From contig JAXLQK010000018.1 of assembly GCA_046331665.1 (NCBI GenBank), positions 1 through 64,000 of the forward strand: a DNA stretch of 64,000 nucleotides. Reading direction: 5' to 3'. Under the pieces are notes generated by a model. It had not been told where the DNA came from. It was given only the letters and a program-made list of their open reading frames with translations, and did no database searches. The number at the start of each line of letters is the position of its first letter. Position 1 is the first letter of the stretch. Below, one piece after another: positions 46,451 to 56,240 of this stretch. This stretch comes from CAWBAT01 sp046331665 (GTDB lineage Bacteria > Acidobacteriota > Terriglobia > Versatilivoradales > Versatilivoraceae). Made by a program: the position numbers and the translations under genes.

Positions 46451-49400
46451 TCACACTTCCTGGACTTCGCGCTGTTCAAAAAGATGGTCGATCCATAAGG
46501 ATGTTAGCTTCTCTGCGACTGAGTTCTGGCGCAGTCGTTCGTGGAGATGGTCAAAGTCAACGAAATCAAGGGGTTGATCCTGATTGAAACAGCTAAAGAT
46601 GATCTTTTCCTTACCAGTGGCCGGGTCTATATGACGCTGGAGGCATTGCGCGCAAATTTCCTTAAGCATGCATTGCATTGGGGAGTTGATGGATCCGATA
46701 GCGTGATGCTTTTCGGAAAGGAACGACTTTAGAACCGTCTTGCGGGCGACTTTGACGGCGGCCATCATGCGATCCGAGCCGATCGAAATCATGCGATCTA
46801 CCTGGCACAGGGGGATCGGGACATCGCCCAGATTGCCGCTGGCATAAGCTTGCATGGCTTGGACAATATTGCCGCGAAATGTTTTGTCCTGTGGACGTCG
46901 GGGGTCGATAATTTCGCCCTCATCGACGGACCAAACCACCAGGTCGCAGGCCTTTTCGATTTCCTTGCGTTTGAAAAGGTCGGCACCTTTCTTGTAACCG
47001 GCAAAGTAAATTACTCGGTTGTTTCTTTGCTTGAGGGCGTCGGCAATGGAAAATAAAACAGCATTTCCCAGCCCTCCGCCGGCAAGCAGAACGGTTTCAT
47101 TTGTCGGAATTTCAGTGGGAGTGCCGCTCGGCCCCATTAAGACAATGGGCTCACCGGGATTGAGCAAGGCGCACAAGCGGCTGGAGCCTCCCATTTCCAG
47201 AACAATCAGAGAAACCAATCCCCGCTCGCGGTCAACCCAGGCCCCAGTGAGGGCAATCCCCTCCATCGTTAAATGGAAGCCGGAAGGCTTCTCGGCAAAG
47301 CTGTCGTAATTTTGCAGGCGGAAGAATTGCCCAGGCTCGAAGTGCCGTGCGGCCATAGGGGCCCGCACAATGACTTCGACAATATTGGATGTCAGCCGGA
47401 AGGCATCGACGACCCGCGCTTGAAACTGGTCGTCCATCAATTCCGAGAAACGGACCCAGGCCTGCTCCCGATCGGCCTGTTCCTCGATCCGCTGAGCCAG
47501 AATCTCGGTATCGAATAATTGCGCAATTTCCGGGTACCCCTTCTTTGCCGAGGCCATGGCTTTAACCACGTTTCCGGCAAAAATCGGGTGATTGTCTCCA
47601 AAGAAGGTGATGGTTCGACCCTCCTTTTGGTAGGAACTGAAGAAACCGACGTCGTTGCCATAAACCGGGACCAGCCTGGCCTGGTCGCCTGATACTTCCC
47701 GCCGATGGCTTTGAAAGAATTCGCTGTCTTTATCCAGCGCGAACGTTCCTGGATGCTCGCGCTCATAGATGACGTTGGGATGCGTGCCGGCTGCAACCAT
47801 CACGGTGCGGGCGGGAAGTTCCACCTGCTCTCCCGTTCCCCGGTATTTCCCTTCGACGATCCGCTGGCGTTCGAATTTGACAGACTGCACTTTCCCCCAG
47901 CGGTCCGCCACACACTCCACTGGACTGAGCAGTTCCGCGAAATAAATTCCCTCCTCGAGGGCTTTGATGATTTCTTCATGATTGAGCCGGTAGGCCGGTG
48001 CATCCTGGAGTTTTTTGCGATAGGCAATGGTGACCCCTCCCCAGGAACGGACCAGACGCGCAAAATCGGGGGGACGGCCGGCGGCTTTGGCGGCCGCTCG
48101 CTCAGCCCGAATGGCACGGCCGTGTTCGAGCCACCGTTTGAAAACCTCCGATTCCTCTTCATCGAATTTTCCCCATATTTGTTCTTTCCCAATCCGCGGG
48201 ATAAGCCGCTCATAACGGTCCAGGGACTTTTCAACCTGGACGACATAATAGGCCATCAATTCGGTAGCCGTGTCGATGGCCGTTAATCCGCCGCCAATGA
48301 CGACGGCAGGAAGGTCGATCTGAAGATTCGTGAGGCTGTCTTTCTTATAGGCGCCGGAAGCTTGCAGGCCCATCAGGAAGTCTGAAGCTTGGCGCATTCC
48401 TCTCAAAACATTATTCTTCACCGGCACCAGGGTGGGCTTGCCGGCGCCGGTGGCAATGGCGATGTGGTCGAAGCCCAACCGCCAGGCGTCATCAATGGTG
48501 ATCGTTCCTCCAAACCGCACGCCATCGAACAGCCGGAATTTCTTGCGGCGCATCAGAACGAGATACGTGATATCGAGGAAATTCTTGTCCCAGCGGACGG
48601 TGATTCCATACTCAGAGACTCCGCCAAAACCGAGGATTGTTCGCTCGTCCAAATCGGCCATGATTTCCCTGATATTCGCAATTGGGCGCGGGACTCGCTT
48701 ACGGGAGCCGCGCACGTCCGCGGCCAGCGGCTCAATCCGCAATCCGTCAATGCCGACCACCCCAAAGCCTTCATTGAGCAGATAGTGCGCCAAGGTGTAT
48801 CCTGCCGGCCCCATACCGACCACCAGCACATTCTTTCCGTTATAGCGCAGGGGAACCGGCCGCCGGGGATTCAGAGGATTCCAACGGGTGAGCAAAGAGT
48901 AGATTTCAAATCCGTAGGGCAGTTTCAGGACGTCTGTCAGAATTCCTGATTCCGCCTGGGGAATATTGACCGGAGTCTGTTTCTGAAAAATGCAGGACTT
49001 CATGCAATCATTGCAAATGCGATGACCGGTTCCTGCGCACATGGGGTTGTCGATCATGATGGTTGCCAGTGCGCCGATGACATCTCCCTGACGTTTGAGA
49101 AGGTGAGCCTCGGAAATCTTTTCATCCAGGGGACAGCCTTCCAGCCGGATCCCCAGCGGGTTGTCTTGAATTTTTCCCTGCTTGAGATACCCTTTCGAGC
49201 AGGAGTCCTTGTCCCGCTCGTGACAATAAATGCAGTAATAGATCTCCTGCAAGGTCTCGCGGGAGTTCATCCGGGGATCAGTAAGCTTAAAGCCGTCGCG
49301 GAAGCGCCGCGTTTCTTGCAGTCCCTGGAATTTTTCAGGGAACTGTTTGTCACACCGATCGATTTGGACCAGATTCTGGTAGTCCAGCGGTTCCGGTGTT

Positions 49401-50074
49401 TTGAAGGAAGGGAACTTTGCGGAACGCGTCTTGAGCGCGGGGTGGAACGCCAGTGCCAGACACCATCTCCGTATGGTCTCGATGTCCTGTTGCGCCGCCG
49501 CTAATTTTTCCGCGGACGACTCCGTCTTGGCAGACTCTAACGCCTCCAGCACCAGGAGCCCGACTTCCGCCAATTCGGCTTCGGGATCGTCCGCCAGGGG
49601 GGCTTGCGGGACATGGTGATCAACCAGAGCCCGATAATCAAATTCCAGCTCGGAAAGATCCCAGCCTTGAACTTTATCCGCCGGAAGATGCTGTTTGAGA
49701 ATTTGCTTGTCCAGGTAGCGCTTCTTCCACTCAAAAATCCTCCCATCGGCAAGAATGCGGGCGCGCAGTTCGGCATACTCTGCTTCAATGTGGAAGAGCT
49801 TGACGATGAATCGCGTCACGAAGGGAGCTACGCGAAGCGTCATCTCCGAAACGGCCAGCGGCTCATAGCCGATTCCCTGAGCCTCACGATACTCTGCGTA
49901 GGCTTTCGACAGTTCCGGATCCTGCGCATTCAATTCTTCGCGAAAAACCTCGTCCAACGCCGCTATTCGGCGTACACGGTTCAGATCGGCAAACCGGAAT
50001 CCGGGGATTCCAAGTTGAAAATTCCATCCTGCGGCTTCCTGTCGGGGGTTCTTGGACAGATGTAAGAGATTCAT
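46451..50074 (-). CDS. Giant FAD/Fe-S oxidoreductase: NfnL/GltD-like plus NfnS/PyrK-like fusion
   Basis: This 1207-residue protein appears to join two enzyme halves. Residues 1-270 have no family I recognise. At about 280-370 a cysteine-rich helical ferredoxin domain (CIYCHERDKDSC, GCPL, CNDCMKSC) resembles that of GltD and dihydropyrimidine dehydrogenase. A FAD-binding Rossmann motif VVGMGPAGYTLA is near 415, and an NAD(P) motif VVIGGGLTAIDTA near 590. From about 885 an FNR/PyrK-like module follows (HFEPGQFFRLQ, LLAGGGLGNAVLFSIADALK), ending in a Cys cluster (C-x5-C-x2-C ... C, about 1131-1160) that could hold a [2Fe-2S] centre. This is the domain set of the two-subunit NADH-dependent ferredoxin:NADP oxidoreductase Nfn. 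Electron bifurcation is an inference. The gene stands alone, with aaggact before its ATG. Confidence 0.8.
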   Translation of the reverse strand: MNLLHLSKNPRQEAAGWNFQLGIPGFRFADLNRVRRIAALDEVFREELNAQDPELSKAYAEYREAQGIGYEPLAVSEMTLRVAPFVTRFIVKLFHIEAEYAELRARILADGRIFEWKKRYLDKQILKQHLPADKVQGWDLSELEFDYRALVDHHVPQAPLADDPEAELAEVGLLVLEALESAKTESSAEKLAAAQQDIETIRRWCLALAFHPALKTRSAKFPSFKTPEPLDYQNLVQIDRCDKQFPEKFQGLQETRRFRDGFKLTDPRMNSRETLQEIYYCIYCHERDKDSCSKGYLKQGKIQDNPLGIRLEGCPLDEKISEAHLLKRQGDVIGALATIMIDNPMCAGTGHRICNDCMKSCIFQKQTPVNIPQAESGILTDVLKLPYGFEIYSLLTRWNPLNPRRPVPLRYNGKNVLVVGMGPAGYTLAHYLLNEGFGVVGIDGLRIEPLAADVRGSRKRVPRPIANIREIMADLDERTILGFGGVSEYGITVRWDKNFLDITYLVLMRRKKFRLFDGVRFGGTITIDDAWRLGFDHIAIATGAGKPTLVPVKNNVLRGMRQASDFLMGLQASGAYKKDSLTNLQIDLPAVVIGGGLTAIDTATELMAYYVVQVEKSLDRYERLIPRIGKEQIWGKFDEEESEVFKRWLEHGRAIRAERAAAKAAGRPPDFARLVRSWGGVTIAYRKKLQDAPAYRLNHEEIIKALEEGIYFAELLSPVECVADRWGKVQSVKFERQRIVEGKYRGTGEQVELPARTVMVAAGTHPNVIYEREHPGTFALDKDSEFFQSHRREVSGDQARLVPVYGNDVGFFSSYQKEGRTITFFGDNHPIFAGNVVKAMASAKKGYPEIAQLFDTEILAQRIEEQADREQAWVRFSELMDDQFQARVVDAFRLTSNIVEVIVRAPMAARHFEPGQFFRLQNYDSFAEKPSGFHLTMEGIALTGAWVDRERGLVSLIVLEMGGSSRLCALLNPGEPIVLMGPSGTPTEIPTNETVLLAGGGLGNAVLFSIADALKQRNNRVIYFAGYKKGADLFKRKEIEKACDLVVWSVDEGEIIDPRRPQDKTFRGNIVQAMQAYASGNLGDVPIPLCQVDRMISIGSDRMMAAVKVARKTVLKSFLSEKHHAIGSINSPMQCMLKEICAQCLQRHIDPATGKEKIIFSCFNQDQPLDFVDFDHLHERLRQNSVAEKLTSLWIDHLFEQREVQEV

Positions 50075-50239
50075 AGGAGTCCTTTGGGTGGGGGGTAGAA
50101 TTCTCAGGGATCAGAGGAATCAAGAGCGCCAGAAAGTGCCTCCTTAACCTGCAATGTTATATTAAGTTCAAGCGAATTTCATGCCTGTATTCACACTTGT
50201 CGATCCATGGGGTTTTTCCGGTCCTCACCGGGATTCTGC

Positions 50240-50267
50240 TTGACTGAAATTCCATTTCCACTAAATT
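50240..50267 (+). promoter_or_regulatory. Sigma-70-type promoter for the rhamnosidase gene
   Basis: TTGACT (50240-50245), 16 bases and TAAATT (50262-50267) lie about 49 bases before the GH78 start. A short ccggt-cctc-accgg hairpin at 50218-50231 sits immediately upstream. Confidence 0.55.
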
Positions 50268-50315
50268 AGGCAACGGCCCGTACGGCAAATCCAAAGTACT
50301 TATTTTTGCAAACTT

Positions 50316-53300
50316 ATGAAACCTTTCCGTTGGCTTGTTCTCATCTTGATGACTTGGAGTTTGTGGTCGATCCGGGCGTATGCCGCAACCGGAGGTCTGG
50401 CGGCGGTGAAACTGCGCTGTGAATATCTGGTCAATCCCCTAGGCATCGGCTCTACCCGACCAAGACTAAGCTGGGAGCTGAAATCACTGGATGTCAACCA
50501 GCGCGGACAAAAACAACGGGCCTATCAACTGCTGGTGGCCACCCAGCCCGAAAAGCTGCTGAGCCACGAGGGGGATCTCTGGGATTCCGGGAAGAAAGTG
50601 TCCTCACAAACCATCCAGATCGAATATAACGGAAAGCCTCTGGCGAGTCAGGCGCAATGCTTTTGGAAAGTGCGCGTCTGGGACCAAGACGGAAAGGCCT
50701 CTGCCTGGAGCGAACCGGCCTTCTGGACCACTGGATTGCTCCATCGCCAGGATTGGGGAGCCCAATGGATTGGAGATGCCAACGCAACGGTGAGCTCTAA
50801 AGCCGAGGAAGAAGCCGCAGCCTTGCTGAATTTCGGGTACCATTCCAAATCCGTGACGACCGCAGACACCGAGAAATGGATTGTCCTCGATCTGGGTCAG
50901 GAACAACGGATCGACTCGGTCAAACTCTATCCCACGGTTCTCCCCACGGCATACCCTACTGCTTCTTCCTTTTACTTCCCCCGGCGATTCAAGGTGGAAG
51001 TCGCCAAGGCCGCCGATTTTTCAGACGCGCGCGTGGTTCTCGATCGCAGTAAAGAAGACGTCCCCGATCCGCACTACGAACCCCAGCTTTATAAACTGGG
51101 GCCGGCTTCCGCGCGCTATCTGAGATTGACGGTCACCGGCCTGCGCGTGTTCCGTCCGGAGTTCGCCATCTTTGCCTTGTCGGAAATCGAGGTGTTGTCC
51201 AACGGAATCAATCTCACCCGATCCGCCAGAGTGAGCGCCTCCGATTCCGATGAAGGGCGAGGTTGGTCCAAAGACAAACTCATCGATGGCATTACCAAGA
51301 CGGTCATCCCTCCGCCCCTGGTTCAGCCGGCCGCCTATCTCCGCAAGGACTTCAGTCTTGGCGGAGAAATCGCTCAGGCGGTTCTCTACGTCTCCGCCCG
51401 TGGCGTTTATGAAATTCATCTGAACGGACAAAGGGTGGGAGATCATGTGCTTGCCCCTGAATGGACCAGTTATCATCATCGAATCCAATACCAGACTTTT
51501 GATGTGACCCGGCAGGTGCGCAACGGACAAAATGCCATCGGAGCGATCCTGGGAGCGGGATGGTACTCCGGCCGCATTGGCTTGGTTTCCCGGAGAAGAG
51601 TTTATGGGGATTATCCTCAACTCATTTTGCGGCTCGAAGCGAAATTGAAGAATGGCCAGACGGTTTCACTGGTCAGCAACGAGTCCTGGCAGAAGGCGCT
51701 TGAATTCCCATTAGAATCTTCCGACATTCTCGATGGCGAATTCTATGACGCGCGCAAGGAAATGAACGGATGGGACAGTGTGGGCTTTGATTCGAAGAAT
51801 TGGATAGCGGTGGAGACGGCCCCTGAGCTCGGTGCCGCCGAGTTGGTGGCACAACCGAACGAAGCCATTCGCGTGGTCAAAGAGATCACCCCCATTCGCA
51901 GTACCCAGCTCAACCCCGGCGCCGCTATTTTTGATTTGGGCCAAAATATTGTCGGCTGGTGCCGCCTGAAGGTTCACGGCAACCCTGGAGACCAGATCAC
52001 CGTCCGCTATGCGGAGATGCTGGGGGACAATGGAGGGATTTACACCGCGAATCTCCGCGGGGCCCCGGCCACCGATCACTTTGTCTTGCGCGGTGAAGGC
52101 GAGGAAACCTTGGAACCTCATTTCACCTATCACGGCTTCCGTTATGTCGAAGTTTCAGGACTTTCGTATAGCCCTTCCGTCGAAAGCGTCCTGGGTAGGG
52201 TTTTCTATTCTTCAGCACCTGAGACGGGCTCCTTTGAGACGTCCAGTCCGCTTTTTAACCAGCTCATGCAGAATATCGTTTGGACGCAACGCGCCAATCT
52301 GGAGAGTATCCCCACCGACTGTCCTCAGCGGGATGAGCGCCTGGGTTGGATGGGTGATATTCAGGCCTTCAGCCAAACCGCGATTTTCAACATGGACATG
52401 GCGGCGTTTTTCACCAAATGGCTGCAGGATGTCCGCGACGATCAGGAGCCCGACGGGCGTTTTCCTGACTTTGCGCCGAACCCCTTCACCGCCATAGGCA
52501 AGGAATACGGTTTCGGCGGCATTGGGACTCCAGCCTGGGCGGATGCCGGGACCATCGTCCCGTGGCGCGCTTATCTGAACTATGGAGACACACGATTGCT
52601 GGCGGTCCATTTCGAATCGGCAAAACACTGGGTGGATTTTGTGCGCAGTAAGAATCCGAATTTACTGTGGGAAAATGCTCGCGCCGGAGACTACAACGAT
52701 TGGCTCAATGCGGATACCTTAATCCTGGCGGGATGGCCTTTAACCGGCGGAGCCGTTCCCAAACCTGTTTTTGCCACGGCCTTCTTCGCGCATTCCGCGG
52801 ACTTGGTCTCAAGGATGGCCACCGTGCTGGGACGTTCCGAGGAAACAAAACAGTATGGCCAGCTCTTCGAAGACATCAAATCGGCCTTTAATCGAGCGTA
52901 TGTTTCTCCCGACGGAAAGATAGAGGGCAATACTCAGGGCGGATACGCTCTAGCCTTGTATTTCGACTTGCTCCCTCCTGCACTTCGCCCGAAAGCCGCA
53001 CAGCTTATGGTTGAGGCTCTTCAACCTTATCACGGTCAGCTCTCCACCGGCATTCAATCGACCCATCGCTTCCTCCTGGAATTGACCCGCAACGGCTACA
53101 ACGACGAGGCTTATCGCTTGTTAAATCTGCGGACGTTCCCTTCCTGGGGTTTCATGATCGACAATGGTGCCACGACGATCTGGGAACGCTGGGATGGTTA
53201 TGTGAAAGGGCGGGGCTTTCAGGATCCATCGATGAATTCCTTCAATCATTGGGCCTTTGGAGCCGTAGGAGAATGGATGTGGCGGAATATCATCGGGATT

Positions 53301-53630
53301 AATCCTGTGGAGTCCAGTCCAGGGTTTGAAAAAATAGTGCTTCGTCCACGACCCGGAGGCGGACTTAGCTGGGCCAAGGGTTCCTACGATTCAATTCGCG
53401 GCGCGATCACCAGCGAATGGAAAATCTCTGGCAGCCAGTTTGAATGGAAAATGGTCATTCCTCCCAATACCACGGCCACGGTGTATGTTCCGACCCGGGA
53501 TGCAAAGTCCGTTCGCGAGGGGGGAAAACCTGTCCGTGCTTCTAAGAATGTGAAAGAAGCAGGCAGGGAAGAGGGCGTTGTGAAATATGCCGTAACCTCC
53601 GGGCAATATACATTCACCGCGGCGTATTGA
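50316..53630 (+). CDS. Exported alpha-L-rhamnosidase, GH78
   Basis: The 1104-residue enzyme starts with a signal peptide (MKPFRWLVLILMTWSLWSIR). It shows the GH78 layout: an N-terminal Fn3-like domain (LRCEYLVNPLGIGSTRPRLS), an inserted discoidin-like carbohydrate-binding region (about residues 165-310), the Bac_rhamnosid_N region around YVSARGVYEIHLNGQRVGD, and the (alpha/alpha)6 catalytic domain. The latter carries PTDCPQRDERLGWMGD, with acidic residues near D673/E674. A C-terminal beta domain closes it. It would release terminal L-rhamnose from pectin or glycosides outside the cytoplasm. The downstream SDR and RhaT genes fit with uptake and oxidation of the product. Confidence 0.93.
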   Translation: MKPFRWLVLILMTWSLWSIRAYAATGGLAAVKLRCEYLVNPLGIGSTRPRLSWELKSLDVNQRGQKQRAYQLLVATQPEKLLSHEGDLWDSGKKVSSQTIQIEYNGKPLASQAQCFWKVRVWDQDGKASAWSEPAFWTTGLLHRQDWGAQWIGDANATVSSKAEEEAAALLNFGYHSKSVTTADTEKWIVLDLGQEQRIDSVKLYPTVLPTAYPTASSFYFPRRFKVEVAKAADFSDARVVLDRSKEDVPDPHYEPQLYKLGPASARYLRLTVTGLRVFRPEFAIFALSEIEVLSNGINLTRSARVSASDSDEGRGWSKDKLIDGITKTVIPPPLVQPAAYLRKDFSLGGEIAQAVLYVSARGVYEIHLNGQRVGDHVLAPEWTSYHHRIQYQTFDVTRQVRNGQNAIGAILGAGWYSGRIGLVSRRRVYGDYPQLILRLEAKLKNGQTVSLVSNESWQKALEFPLESSDILDGEFYDARKEMNGWDSVGFDSKNWIAVETAPELGAAELVAQPNEAIRVVKEITPIRSTQLNPGAAIFDLGQNIVGWCRLKVHGNPGDQITVRYAEMLGDNGGIYTANLRGAPATDHFVLRGEGEETLEPHFTYHGFRYVEVSGLSYSPSVESVLGRVFYSSAPETGSFETSSPLFNQLMQNIVWTQRANLESIPTDCPQRDERLGWMGDIQAFSQTAIFNMDMAAFFTKWLQDVRDDQEPDGRFPDFAPNPFTAIGKEYGFGGIGTPAWADAGTIVPWRAYLNYGDTRLLAVHFESAKHWVDFVRSKNPNLLWENARAGDYNDWLNADTLILAGWPLTGGAVPKPVFATAFFAHSADLVSRMATVLGRSEETKQYGQLFEDIKSAFNRAYVSPDGKIEGNTQGGYALALYFDLLPPALRPKAAQLMVEALQPYHGQLSTGIQSTHRFLLELTRNGYNDEAYRLLNLRTFPSWGFMIDNGATTIWERWDGYVKGRGFQDPSMNSFNHWAFGAVGEWMWRNIIGINPVESSPGFEKIVLRPRPGGGLSWAKGSYDSIRGAITSEWKISGSQFEWKMVIPPNTTATVYVPTRDAKSVREGGKPVRASKNVKEAGREEGVVKYAVTSGQYTFTAAY

Positions 53631-53741
53631 GGCTCTCAGGAAATGACGGGTTATTCTGATCCAGCGTGCCAGGGAGGCTCAGCAACGTATACACCTGGGA
53701 TCAGGCACTGTACAATTTGGAAAAGGGGGACTGAATAAGAG

Positions 53742-54560
53742 ATGAGAAATCGAAAGTCGATCGCCAACCGTTTTGCGGGTAAAGTGGCCATTGTTACGGG
53801 AGGGTCTTCAGGAATCGGCAAGGCCATCGTGGAAGAACTATGTAAAGAGGGGGCTCGCGTGGCTTTCACCGGACTCAGTGAGCTTGGAGTCTCGGTCGCA
53901 AAACAACTCACCGAGTCTTGCCATGAAGTTCTCTTTTTCCGGGGAGACATGGCCATCGAGCAGTTTTGCCGCGACGTGGTTAAGCAAACGCTCGCCAAAT
54001 GGGGAAAAGTGAACTACCTGGTTAATAACGCTTTTTCGTTTCTGGCCAAGGGATTGGAGAGCACCAAGGAAGATTGGGAGCGCATCTTACACGCTGGACC
54101 GATTGCCTATGCCGTTATGACCCAGGAGGTCGTCCCTTCGATGAAGGAGCAGGGAGGCGGGTCCATCGTGAACATGTCCAGCATCTCTGCCTTCATCGCC
54201 CAGCCCGACCGCTGGACCTATAATGCGGCCAAGGGGGCCGTGCACACCCTCACCAAATGCATGGCTTTGGATCTGGCACCCTTCGGGATCCGGGTAAACA
54301 GCGTGAGTCCGGGCTGGATCTGGACCCGTGAAGTCGACAAAGCCGCGGGCGGAGATCGAGCCAGGTGGGAACCGGTGTGGGGTCAGTTTCATATGCTGGA
54401 ACGGTGTGGCGAACCCGTCGAGTGTGCGGGACCTGTCTTGTTCCTCTTGAGTGATGATGCATCCTTCGTGACAGCCGTTGACTTGCCCATCGACGGCGGC
54501 TATCAAGGATTGGGGAGCGAGGCGTTGGGAAGATCAACCACGTTTGCCGGAACTCGCTGA
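53742..54560 (+). CDS. Short-chain dehydrogenase/reductase
   Basis: A 272-residue SDR with the cofactor motif VTGGSSGIGKA near residue 20, NNAFSF in place of the usual NNAG, and the catalytic tetrad segment ending Y160-N-A-A-K164. The C-terminal PIDGGY motif is present. It lies 13 bases before rhaT and 111 bases after the rhamnosidase, so a role as L-rhamnose 1-dehydrogenase is attractive, but sequence alone does not prove substrate. The short leader contains an imperfect inverted repeat ctgatc...ccagg / cctgg-gatcag (about 53658-53705), possibly regulatory. Confidence 0.85.
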   Translation: MRNRKSIANRFAGKVAIVTGGSSGIGKAIVEELCKEGARVAFTGLSELGVSVAKQLTESCHEVLFFRGDMAIEQFCRDVVKQTLAKWGKVNYLVNNAFSFLAKGLESTKEDWERILHAGPIAYAVMTQEVVPSMKEQGGGSIVNMSSISAFIAQPDRWTYNAAKGAVHTLTKCMALDLAPFGIRVNSVSPGWIWTREVDKAAGGDRARWEPVWGQFHMLERCGEPVECAGPVLFLLSDDASFVTAVDLPIDGGYQGLGSEALGRSTTFAGTR

Positions 54561-54572
54561 TCAACGGACATC

Positions 54573-55619
54573 ATGGAAACAAGCTCCTATCTGAATGGAA
54601 TCCTTTTGATTCTGCTGGGCGGCATCATGGAAGGGGCGTTTGCACTGCCCCTCAAACTCACTCCTAAATGGAAATGGGAAAATATCTGGGGGGCAGGCTC
54701 CTTGATGGCATTGCTCCTGATCCCCTGGCCGGTCGCCCTGTTAACAATTCCGAACTTGGCGGAAGTCTACAAAAATTCGTCGCTTCACTCCATCTTGATG
54801 GCCGTGCTCTTCGGTGCCGGGTGGGGGATGGGCGGAGTCTTCTTCGGGCTTGGCATCAGCATGGTTGGCTTGTCCCTGGGACTTTCCTTGATCTTCGGAT
54901 TGATCGCCATCAATGGTTCCCTCATTCCGCTCTTGATGGAGCATCCTGAACAACTGACAAAACCCTCGGGTTTTGTCGTTCTTGGCGGAATCGCAGTCAT
55001 GATCGCGGGCCTGATCGTTTGCGCCCTGGCCGGCAAGAAGAAGGAGCTCGACCAGTCTTCCGAAGCTTTGCAGAAAGCAGAACAGGCCCCAAGCAAGGCT
55101 ACTTTTTCAAAGGGGTTGCTATTCTGTGTGGCGGCGGGAGTGCTTTCCGCCCTGGTGAACTTCGGACTGATATTCGGAACTCAAGTCACGAATCAGGCGA
55201 TTCAGCAAGGAGCCTCACCGGCCAATGCCAGTAATGCTGTTTGGGCATTGGTCTTCACCGCCAATTTTCTGGTTAATGTGGGTTATTGTATCTTCCTGCT
55301 CCGTCGGAATGGAACGGGAGCCCTGTTCCGGGAAAGCGGCACCGCCTGGTATTGGGGCGCAGCCGCCATCATGGGCATCGTCTGGGCGGGAGGAATTATC
55401 GTTTACGGGGCGGGAGCCTTCCTTCTGGGGCATTTGGGCGCTTATATTGGCTTCCCCATGATGCTCATCGCATCCATTCTGACGGGCAATGTCCTGGGTT
55501 TCTTAAATGGCGAATGGAAAGAGACCAGCCGGACTTCGTTGCGCCTCATGGCCGGAGGCGTTGGCTTGTTGATCGCGGCTATCCTTTTGCTCGGCTATGC
55601 AAACACACTAAGTGGCTGA
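54573..55619 (+). CDS. rhaT: L-rhamnose-proton symporter RhaT
   Basis: The 348-residue membrane protein has about ten transmembrane helices and matches RhaT in length (344 in E. coli) and in its N-terminal pattern (ILLGGIMEGAFALPLKLTPKWKWENIW). RhaT imports L-rhamnose or L-lyxose with protons. It follows the SDR by 13 bases, so they are almost certainly co-transcribed and serve the same sugar. A weak hairpin ggcgag-ttgttttg-ctcgcc at 55646-55665 follows its stop. Confidence 0.9.
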   Translation: METSSYLNGILLILLGGIMEGAFALPLKLTPKWKWENIWGAGSLMALLLIPWPVALLTIPNLAEVYKNSSLHSILMAVLFGAGWGMGGVFFGLGISMVGLSLGLSLIFGLIAINGSLIPLLMEHPEQLTKPSGFVVLGGIAVMIAGLIVCALAGKKKELDQSSEALQKAEQAPSKATFSKGLLFCVAAGVLSALVNFGLIFGTQVTNQAIQQGASPANASNAVWALVFTANFLVNVGYCIFLLRRNGTGALFRESGTAWYWGAAAIMGIVWAGGIIVYGAGAFLLGHLGAYIGFPMMLIASILTGNVLGFLNGEWKETSRTSLRLMAGGVGLLIAAILLLGYANTLSG

Positions 55620-55839
55620 TGAATCTTATTTTCTTTTGCGATTCAGGCGAGTTGTTTTGCTCGCCATGTCTTTCGGTAGCAACGTCTCTCGTCGGATTTT
55701 TCTCTAACCTTGTTTTCTCTTCCCTTGGCTCTCACTTCTTCCCACCAATTACCACCTAAGGTAAAAAAATTTCCAATCACAAAGTTGCAACTCGACTAGT
55801 CGTTTGATTTGGTGAATTTACGCGATCCATACTTTGGCC

Positions 55840-56238
55840 ATGAACTTGCGAACATCAACCGCGTTTGTCATTGGATATCCTGAAGCACTTCACCACCCCA
55901 GAAACTTGAAAGACTCCTCCTTCGCGTTGTCTCTCCTCCTGGTGTTTCTCGTCGCGACGATTACCTCGTCGCCCAACGCGATGGTCCATCTCCACGAACC
56001 AACTTATTTGGTCGACCATGATCCGATCGGGATTCTCTCGATTGGGGCGGGGGCACTGATAGTCGCGAGCTTTATTGGGCGCAGAAAAGGGCTCTACAAA
56101 ATCCCCGTGAAGCTTGCCACTCTCCTCCTCTGCTTTTACGGCTCAGCCCTGGCGGTCACTTCTTATATGGAAGGGTTTCCCGCGCTTGTTCCCTATTTCC
56201 TGATCACGCTTGCCCTGCTTTTGGTTATCTTCTGGTGA
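55840..56238 (+). CDS. Small hypothetical membrane protein
   Basis: A 132-residue frame from the ATG at 55840 with three or four hydrophobic helices (ALSLLLVFLVATI, IGILSIGAGALIVASFI, LATLLLCFYGSALAV, VPYFLITLALLLVIFW). I do not recognise it. It ends 2 bases before the convergent MFS gene. The hydrophobic periodicity and intact frame favour a real gene, but no ribosome binding site is clear. Confidence 0.5.
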   Translation: MNLRTSTAFVIGYPEALHHPRNLKDSSFALSLLLVFLVATITSSPNAMVHLHEPTYLVDHDPIGILSIGAGALIVASFIGRRKGLYKIPVKLATLLLCFYGSALAVTSYMEGFPALVPYFLITLALLLVIFW

Positions 56239-56240
56239 GT

